Shown here in pieces: positions 58,201-64,000 of a stretch of 64,000 bases of DNA. The notes below the pieces were generated by a model that had not been told where the DNA came from, searched no databases, and was given only the letters and a program-made list of their open reading frames with translations. Source of the stretch: Luidia sarsii (taxonomy: Eukaryota > Echinodermata > Asteroidea > Paxillosida > Luidiidae); NCBI GenBank assembly GCA_949987565.1, contig OX465101.1, positions 27,008,456 to 27,072,455 on the forward strand, written 5' to 3'. A program made the position numbers and the translations under genes. Positions within the stretch are counted from its first letter, which is position 1. The number at the start of each line of letters is the position of its first letter.

Positions 58201-60556
58201 CAAAACATAATGATATCAGTAGTATAATAAGAGCAAAATGACCCCGATTGAGGTGGGATTGAGGTGGGATTGAGGCGGGAATGAGGTGGGAATGAGGTGG
58301 GAATGAGGCGGGATTGAGGTGGGATTGAGGTGGGATTGAGGCGGGAATGAGGTGGGAATGAGGTGGGAATGAGGCGGGATTGAGGTGGGATTGAGGTGGG
58401 ATTGAGGCGGGAATGAGGTGGGAATGAGGTGGGAATGAGGCGGGATTGAGGTGGGATTGAGGTGGGATTGAGGCGGGAATGAGGTGGGAATGAGGTGGGA
58501 ATGAGGCGGGATTGAGGTGGGATTGAGGCGGGAATGAGGTGGGAATGAGGTGGGAATGAGGCGGGATTGAGGTGGGAATGAGGCGGGATTGGGTCGGGAT
58601 TGAGGCGGGAATGAGGCGGGAATGAGGTGGTAGTGGTTTTGTTAAAGACTTGCGACAGGGAAGTTGGGATAAACAACAGTCGAAAAGGGGGCCTAAAACC
58701 AACCGACAGGAAATCCTAAAAGGCGTAGATGTAAGGATTCGGAAACAGACAGCAGCGGAACTGAATCTACAATTGATGGTGACGGGACTGAATCTAAGGA
58801 TGATGGTGACGATTTGGAGGAGAGTGATGACGAATCAGAGGAAGAAACTGACGATGACTTGTCGGAAGAAGATGGGTCAAGCTCTGAATTGGAAGATAAT
58901 ATCGCTTACCAAGACTGGTTGAAAGAGGCCAAAGAGGCAACCAAAGATATGTGGAATGAGAAACACGAGAAGTACATCGACAATGGTATGGACGAAGATG
59001 AAGCCGAAGACAAAGCCAATAGGAAAATTCGCTGGGCAATCAAGAGAATCTTCTTTGACAACTACAAGGATTTCCTGTTAAGTTACTTGCATCTTGAAGA
59101 AAATGAAACCCACCAAGTTATTCTCGCAGATCGCAAAGAAAAACTAGATAAAGGCATGGAAGTTGACAAGGCCCTGGACAGGGTAATGGTTAAACACCAT
59201 GCCGAATTTGTCGGCTTGTTCCAACATGATGAAAGCGGAAGACAAAGTTAAAGATGGTAAGGATTAGAGAATCCTATTTCTTTATGAGATCAAAATGAGC
59301 AGGTCGATGAGCAAAATGAGCAGGAAATGAGCAACATGAGCAGGAAATGAGCAGGAAATGAGCAAAATGAGTACATGAATAAGCAAAATGAGCAGGTGAA
59401 TGAGCAAAATGAGCAGGTGGATGAGTACAATGAGTAAGTCGATGAGCAAAATGAGCAGGTGGATGAGTACAATGAGCAGGTCGATGAGCAAAATGAGCAC
59501 GAAATGAGGAAAATGAGCAGGTGAATGAGCAAAATGAGAAGGTGAATGAGCAAAGTGAGCAAAGTGAGCACAAAGACAGACTGTTATATTGTTAAATAGA
59601 CTAGCATTTGTATAATCATAAAGTTTACCTGTTACTTACTCCTCATTATGATTCTGTTTTGTTTATTACTGTTCAAAACCGGTGGTGAATGAAAATATAA
59701 TAAAAACGTGGGAACGACAACCAAAGCATTGCAGTTCTATTTTTATGTTTATTTACTTTTCATGGACACGAGGTTTCTTTCGCTAGTTATTTTGTTGTTT
59801 ATTAATGTTTTATTAATTTCAAGGCGTTTCTTTTATTTATTAATTCATTATTGTTATTGTTACAAGCGTGAAAGTGTTCAATAAAATACCTCAAACTGTA
59901 TATTGCTCGTTGACCGCATAAGGAATGTTCTGGTGAGTTCCGGTTGGATTTAGGCACCCGTTTCGACTGTTATTTATCCCAACTCCCCTGTCGCAAGTCA
60001 TTAACAAAACCACTACCACCTCAATCCCGCCTCAATGCCGCCTCATTCCCGCCTCATTCCCACCTCAATCCCGCCTCATTCCCACCTCATTCCCGCCTCA
60101 ATTACACCTCAATCCCACCTCAATCCCACCTCAATGGGGGTCATTTTGCTCTTACTATACTACTGATATCTGCATAGCCTACAAGACTAGTAGTCTATAG
60201 GTAATGAATTTGCGTAAATGTCGCTCGTTACGGTAAAGTCCCACTTTGCCTAATTAATGAAGTCTTACTGTCTTGTTCGTGAAAAGATGAAGCAGTTCTG
60301 TGCTATCATGCGGCCATGCATAAACAGGTTTGGTGTACTCGGAGGAAAGGCGAAGGAAGGCAAATGACGTCATACCTGCAATATCAGATGCCACGATCAT
60401 GAGGGAGAGAACGAGCCCAATGTGCCAGGTGTCGGTGGTCAACTGCTGAGTCAACGTGGGCAGGAGGACGCCGAGCCCCTTGAAGATGCACCCCCACAGC
60501 ATGGTGACGCTGAAGGACACCAGGACCATGAAGAAAGCATCCCAGCTGAGCCCCAT
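55262..60556 (-). CDS. SLC16-like monocarboxylate transporter (MFS), four exons
   Basis: Exons (5' to 3'): 60556-60376, 58012-57869, 56460-55612 and 55374-55262, all with GT/AG borders, joining in frame to 1287 nt, 428 aa. Exon 1 holds TM1 to early TM2 (MLWGCIFKGLGVLLPTLTQQ; GLVLSLMIVASDIAG). Exon 2 is 144 nt, a size common in SLC16 genes (GLGTSALEAKLGSRPALLL...). Exon 3 carries TM4-TM11 with GPGMGVASIIPKSVLARNFG, YGWRGACLLMGAIC and a central loop with DSSDA repeats. Exon 4 completes (L)PGWIYDTTGNYNLAFFIIG and ends SAVGKVRLDI. The family moves lactate, pyruvate or other monocarboxylates with protons across the plasma membrane. The conserved DGGWGW-type motif of TM1 is not present (SWDAFF instead), so substrate and subfamily are open. 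The start is the first in-frame ATG, 60556. Confidence 0.9.
55410..55600. repeat. GTCAGTCGGTCA minisatellite in SLC16 intron 3
   Basis: Irregular tandem GGTCAGTCAGT / GGTCGGTCAGTC units fill the intron between exons 55612 and 55374. The overlapping plus ORFs rich in Ser/Val/Gly are artefacts. Confidence 0.9.
56110..56190 (-). repeat. Coding 15-bp minisatellite (DSSDA) in SLC16
   Basis: GTCAGCGTCGGAGCT-type 15-mers repeat four to five times within exon 3, coding Asp-Ser-Ser-Asp-Ala/Thr repeats in the predicted cytoplasmic loop between TM6 and TM7. Unit copies differ by single bases (CAGAGCT, CAGTGTC). Repeat number is likely to vary between alleles; the frame is kept because the unit is a multiple of three. 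Confidence 0.85.
56461..57868. other. SLC16 intron 2, nothing else recognised
   Basis: 1.4 kb with no domain-bearing ORF and no repeat seen elsewhere in the window. Confidence 0.5.
58697..59251 (+). CDS. Uncharacterised acidic protein segment carried by the inverted-repeat element
   Basis: The frame is open from 58697 to the stop at 59249-59251, with no ATG in its first half. A splice-acceptor-like CGACAG at 58704-58709 suggests an internal or last exon reading GNPKRRRCKDSETDSSGTES, then a strongly acidic stretch (EESDDESEEETDDDLSEEDG) and a charged helical part (WLKEAKEATKDMWNEKHEKY, a MDEDEAEDKANRKIRWAIKR block, ending FVGLFQHDESGRQS). The basic KRRR followed by acid suggests a nuclear protein. 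No known domain is recognised. Composition and codon use look like real coding sequence, in the opposite orientation to the SLC16 host. It may be a captured host exon or a transposon accessory gene. Confidence 0.55.
   Translation, partial: NQPTGNPKRRRCKDSETDSSGTESTIDGDGTESKDDGDDLEESDDESEEETDDDLSEEDGSSSELEDNIAYQDWLKEAKEATKDMWNEKHEKYIDNGMDEDEAEDKANRKIRWAIKRIFFDNYKDFLLSYLHLEENETHQVILADRKEKLDKGMEVDKALDRVMVKHHAEFVGLFQHDESGRQS
59290..59575. repeat. 12/15-bp minisatellite (GAGCAAAATGAGCAGGTGGAT)
   Basis: Tandem AAATGAGCAGGT / GATGAGTACAATG units immediately downstream of the acidic ORF. Minus ORFs here (poly Ser/Cys/Phe or Leu/Ile) are artefacts. A similar array is at 60735-60870. Confidence 0.9.
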
Positions 60557-60607
60557 GCTGGCTGAAAGTTCGTTTCCACTGTGGAGCGCTGCAGAAAACG
60601 CCAGCGG

Positions 60608-60732
60608 AAGGAAATTTCCATAACAGAAGCGGAGGTGGAGGTGGAGGAGCTAGGTGGTGGTGGAGGTGGAGGGTGGGGCGGGGCTGGCGGAGGTGGAGGG
60701 TGGGGGCGGGGCTCGCGGAGGTGGAGGTGGAG
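60608..60732. repeat. GGAGGTGGAGGTGGAGG purine-rich repeat in the 5' region of SLC16
   Basis: Tandem GGAGGTGGAGG and GGTGGGGGCGGGGC words just upstream of SLC16 exon 1. A similar inverted stretch (CTCCACCTCCGCCAGCCCCA) lies at 63488-63560, on the far side of PLE copy 3. Confidence 0.75.
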
Positions 60733-61045
60733 GAAGTGAATGAGGAAAATGTGCAGGTGGATGAGCAAAATGAGCAGGTCGATGAGAAAAATGAGCACGA
60801 AATGAGCACGAAATGAGCAAAATGAGCAGGTGAATGAGCAAACTGATCAGGTGAATGAGTAAAATTAGCAAAGTGAGCACAAAGACAGACTGTTATAATT
60901 GTTAATTAGTCTAGCATTTGTATAATTATAATGTTAACCTCCGTTACTCATATTATAATGAATCTATTTTGTTTATTAATTTTCAAAACCGTGGTGAATG
61001 AAAAAAAAACGTGGGAAAGACAACCAAAGCATTGTGTTCCGACAG
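60733..61045. repeat. Partial second copy of the inverted-repeat element's interior
   Basis: The minisatellite GATGAGCAAAATGAGCAGGT followed by GTGAGCACAAAGACAGACTG, TTAGTCTAGCATTTGTATAAT, TTTTCAAAACCGTGGTGAATG and AACGTGGGAAAGACAACCAA matches 59440-59735 closely. The TIRs and the acidic ORF are absent here, so it is a 3' fragment in the same orientation, about 180 bp upstream of the SLC16 start codon. Confidence 0.85.
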
Positions 61046-61145
61046 ATCGAGTCTATTGTTTTAATACCCTTTAACTGTACACCCTTTAACTGTTTTAAAA
61101 CACTTTACAGGGAAAAATACGTAGGCCTACTTTAGTTTTGTGTGG

Positions 61146-63309
61146 CATTTCCGAGTAAAAAGCACGTCCCCCCAAGAACCATGTTCCAGCCCTTGACACG
61201 TATGTGCAAGCAGTCAGTTCTCAAGTTGCAATTCCTCTCATCTTACCCGTAAGCCCCACGACAATCTCCCTAGGGAAGAACGTCTTGCTCTCAACACTCC
61301 ACGTTCCCGCGGTGACATCATTATCAAGCCAGCAGATAAAGGATCAGCCGTAGTAATCATGGATCGCCAAAAATATATTGATGAAGCCAATCGCCAACTC
61401 AACAATCCCCAGCAAATTTTCGGGGCAAATTCAGGAAGTTTTGAATGACATGCGATCACGTGATCAACTGAGCAAGAAAGCTCACAAATTTCTAACACCA
61501 ATCAATTGTAGAACTGCCAGATTCTACCTTCTCCCGAAAATTCAAAAGGCCAACAACCCAGGCAGACCATCATCTCTGGCAACGGTTCACCTACGGAACA
61601 CATATCTCTTTCAATTGACTCTTTTCTCTTGGTTCCCCATATCCCTTCCTACGTCCATGACACTCCCGACTTTCTGCGAAAGTTGGAAAGTGTCAAGGAT
61701 CAAATTCCGACCACTGCTATAATTGGTACCATTGACGTCTCCTCTCTATACACTAACATCCCCCAGGAAGAAGGCATTCAAGCTTGCTCCTCGGCTCTGG
61801 CCAAAGGAAAACAATCTTCTCCCATCATCTCTGACATAACCACCCTCATGAGGCTAGTGCTGGCCAAGAACAATTTCGCCTTTCTTGGCAAGCACTATCT
61901 CCAAGTGCATGGCACTACTATGGGCACGCGCATGGCTCCTTCCTTTGCTTGCTTCTTCATGAGTGACATTGAGGAACGCATGCTCAGTGAGGCTCCATAT
62001 CTGTCCCTGGATTTGGTGGAGATGCATAGATGACGTTGTCTTCATTTGGACTAGGGACGGTAGCAGTTTGAATGCCTTCTTTGACCATATCAATTCCTTC
62101 CACAGCACTATCAAATTCACATGGAAACACTCTCTCCAGCAGACCCACTTTCTGGATGTCACCGTCCGGAAAGACCTTGACACACTTACTACTGTTTTGT
62201 ATTCTAAGCCCACCGACACTCATCATTATAGCCATGCATCCAGTTGTCACCCAAGACACTGTAAGATTGGTATAGCTTACAGCCAGGCCCTCAGATTGAG
62301 GCGCATAATTATGTTCCAATGAGTCTGACTTTCGCCGCCATACACGAGTATTGGCCAGTAACTTGGTTGCCAGAGGCTATAGTTCTCGCCAAGTGAAGAA
62401 TTCCATTACTAAAGTCTATTCCATTCCTAGAAGTTCGGCACTCAAACAAAAGCAACCAAGTCCCAAGGACAATCCCAAGGTTCCCTTAGTTACCTCCTTC
62501 CACCCTTCTCTTCCTCCTCTCAGGAAGATAACTAAGGAAAACCACTATATTCTCCACACTTCAGTTCGTCTGGCTGATGCTATTCCAAATTCGCCTGTTT
62601 GGGCTTTCAGGCGCCCCCGTAACCTGCGTGACTTTATTGTCTGAGCAGAGGTCCCCACTTTGGACACTTCACCACCCACCAAATTTGGTATATTTAAATG
62701 TACCTCGAAATGCATTATTTTCAAGACACATGTCAAGGAAATAGACTCTTTCAATGGACATTCTTCTGGAACTACCCACACGACATATGGCTCTATCACT
62801 TGCACTACCTCAAACATCATATACCTCATCTCGTAGAGTTTGTAATGTTCAGTATCATGTTGGCGACAAAAAACACCCTAAAAACGTATCTATGGCCATA
62901 GGTCTACAATCAAAACCGGTAAAATGAACACCCCTGTTGGGTATCACTTAAATCTCCCTGATCATTCGATATCAGCTATGAGTATACTGGGCATAGAATC
63001 CCTTGGTCACCGTAGTAATGCTGTCCGGCTTAGCCGTGAGAAAATGTGGATGAAGTGTCTTCGGACTATTCAACCGCATGGTCTCAACATCCAAGAGGGT
63101 AATGACTAACACCATGCAGCTTTCTGATAATCCTTCGTTTGTATTCACTCCTCCACACTCCTCCAACCCTCTCCTTGATCTTTCCCCCTCTTCTCACTAA
63201 TCCCTACCCTACTCGATCCTTGCCCTTCCCTTTGATCTCTCCCTACCAGATTTCCTCTTTGTCCTTTGTTTCTCATAAAAGGAATGGCTCTTACATCTTT
63301 CCAAAGGTA
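61146..63309 (+). pseudogene. Penelope-like element copy 3, 5' truncated and frameshifted
   Basis: It begins at the FRVKST codons (residue about 94 of the copy 1 protein) and continues through [13 protein letters not shown] (61326), a small deletion after NNPQ (near 61413), the RT core (61629-62033, including NIPQEEGIQACSS; the YIDD block is disrupted as LDLVEMHR before DVVFIWTRDG) and the connector. A stop truncates DFIV (62642), the GIY-YIG region is damaged (62698-62901), and the C-terminal GYHLNLPDHSIS to LNIQEGND reaches 63109. A pyrimidine-rich 3' UTR ends near 63309. It cannot encode an intact enzyme. No hammerhead-like motif is visible at its 3' end. Confidence 0.9.
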
Positions 63310-64000
63310 AAAACCCGTGTCGCATATTCGGTACTTAACAGAGTCCATTGTCTTAAAATCTGTATCTTTTGTTTTTATCGAAATTCACCTTCAGACGGCT
63401 CACGAACAACTTATTCAATACCTTAACACTATACGTACTCAAAACATCCCCGCGGTCAGTACACTCATTCACTCCCCCTTCCTTCAGCTCCACCTCCGCC
63501 AGCCCCACCCACACCCTCCAACACCACCACCACCTCCTCCACCTCCAACCTCCGCCATACGGGTTTTTGTTTTAACAATGCATCATTTTTTCAAATCTCG
63601 CTAAAACAGTCGGAACAATATATTTATTGTGTGCATGTGCGTGTACGGTACTGACGATCCCTGACCGCAGACTAGCCTCCACTCCATGCAGGCAGTCAAA
63701 TCTTCGAGTCGGTCGGCCCAAACCGAGCGTACAGATATATAGATTGCGGTGAAGAATGTGGGTGGAATTCCACTGCCTGGCCGACGACCGGTGGGCTGTG
63801 TGCCATGCCAACACAATGTCCCCCGCGTGCTTTCAGCGGCAGGGCGGTATCCCTCTATCCTCCACAGTAAAGGTCCCACTATTGCACAATTACTGCTGCT
63901 AATCTTGCAATTCATGTGGCAACTTGCGTCAAAAAGAGTCTTTGTACTGATTGATATTGCTTTGTTCTAAGCTGAAAAGATTCTTTTTTTAAAATGTGGA
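63310..64000. other. No gene recognised
   Basis: Contains the inverted GGAGGTGG-type stretch (63488-63560) and several short overlapping ORFs on both strands (63572-63915 minus; 63749-63970 plus) without domains. The moderately GC-rich part at 63660-63850 could be a promoter or 5' exon of something outside the window. Confidence 0.4.

Larger units (their letters stand above)
58212..60170. mobile_element. 2-kb inverted-repeat transposon carrying an acidic ORF, in SLC16 intron 1
   Basis: GATATCAGTAGTATAATAAG-AGCAAAATGACCCC at 58212 is mirrored by TGGGGGTCATTTTGCTCTTA...CTACTGATATC ending at 60170. The arms continue through a (GAGGTGGGATT/GAGGCGGGAATG) tandem array (left 58245-58630, right a shorter inverted array 60016-60134) into GTTTTGTTAA..GACTTGCGACAGGG, CCCAACT-type and GGCCTAAA words, so the inverted repeats are about 490 and 228 bp. 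Between them lie an ORF (58697-59251), a 12-bp minisatellite and an AT-rich 3' region. No transposase is present, so it would be non-autonomous. The target duplication was not resolved. Confidence 0.8.

Noticed and set aside
58184..58702. 172-aa and 158-aa Pro/His/Ser repeat ORFs
   Set aside because: Antisense of the GAGGTGGGATT tandem array in the transposon arm; the period (11-12 bp mixtures) and double-frame openness argue against coding.
59274..59573. Ser/Cys/Phe- and Leu/Ile-rich ORFs
   Set aside because: Antisense reading of the ATGAGCA minisatellite; all three frames are open.

Overview
This is eukaryotic, animal-type genomic DNA. Coding exons are split by introns with GT/AG borders, intergenic sequence is AT-rich, and tandem repeats and retroelements make up much of the window. 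The repertoire (Penelope-like elements with GIY-YIG endonuclease, a Ngaro-type tyrosine-recombinase retrotransposon, many short inverted-repeat elements, tRNA-derived repeats) and the host genes suggest a marine invertebrate, possibly a lancelet (Branchiostoma). The species is an inference, not something the sequence proves.

Layout. 1-4 kb: a near-perfect 250-bp palindrome with hammerhead-ribozyme-like cores on both strands, old satellite monomers, and a Penelope-like element (PLE) with one long open frame on the minus strand. 4.1-12.5 kb: about 38 copies of a 220-bp satellite with higher-order structure. 12.5-15 kb: little recognisable apart from a tandem duplication. 15.1-18.1 kb: two 5'-truncated PLE copies joined head to head. 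18-28 kb: mostly non-coding, with LINE tails, a tRNA-Ser-like repeat, tandem duplications and a 22-23-bp minisatellite. 28.98-35.54 kb: a structurally complete but frameshifted Ngaro retrotransposon with split direct repeats A1 - gag, RT/RNase H, tyrosine recombinase, SGNH hydrolase - B1 A2 B2. 35.67-40.7 kb: exons of a plus-strand gene with a Cys-rich zinc-like segment, an Ulp1/C48 protease fold and a PHD finger; its 5' exons are not visible. It lacks the usual protease His and carries a frameshift and a short inverted-repeat insertion at its end. 41-47 kb: minisatellites (a 72/80-bp dimer array, GA-rich tracts), tRNA-like repeats and AT-rich DNA.

Host genes. Three are well supported, all on the minus strand. 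ASRGL1 (isoaspartyl peptidase/L-asparaginase) has six exons at 47178-51499 that join in frame to 324 aa. A 56-aa single-exon microprotein at 52937-53107 aligns without gaps to vertebrate mitoregulin (MTLN), an inner mitochondrial membrane peptide; it is too short for normal ORF cut-offs. An SLC16-like monocarboxylate transporter has four exons at 55262-60556 that join to 428 aa. The first SLC16 intron holds a 2-kb inverted-repeat transposon carrying an uncharacterised acidic ORF, part of which recurs just upstream of SLC16 exon 1. A third PLE copy, 5' truncated and frameshifted, occupies 61.1-63.3 kb.

A recurrent theme is a short hammerhead-like motif (a GGTCC/GGATC stem followed by GAAACGTC). 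It marks PLE ends and is also scattered as solo or palindromic copies at 1.2, 15.1, 17.8, 18.0, 28.8, 36.8, 44.1, 48.9 and 51.7 kb.
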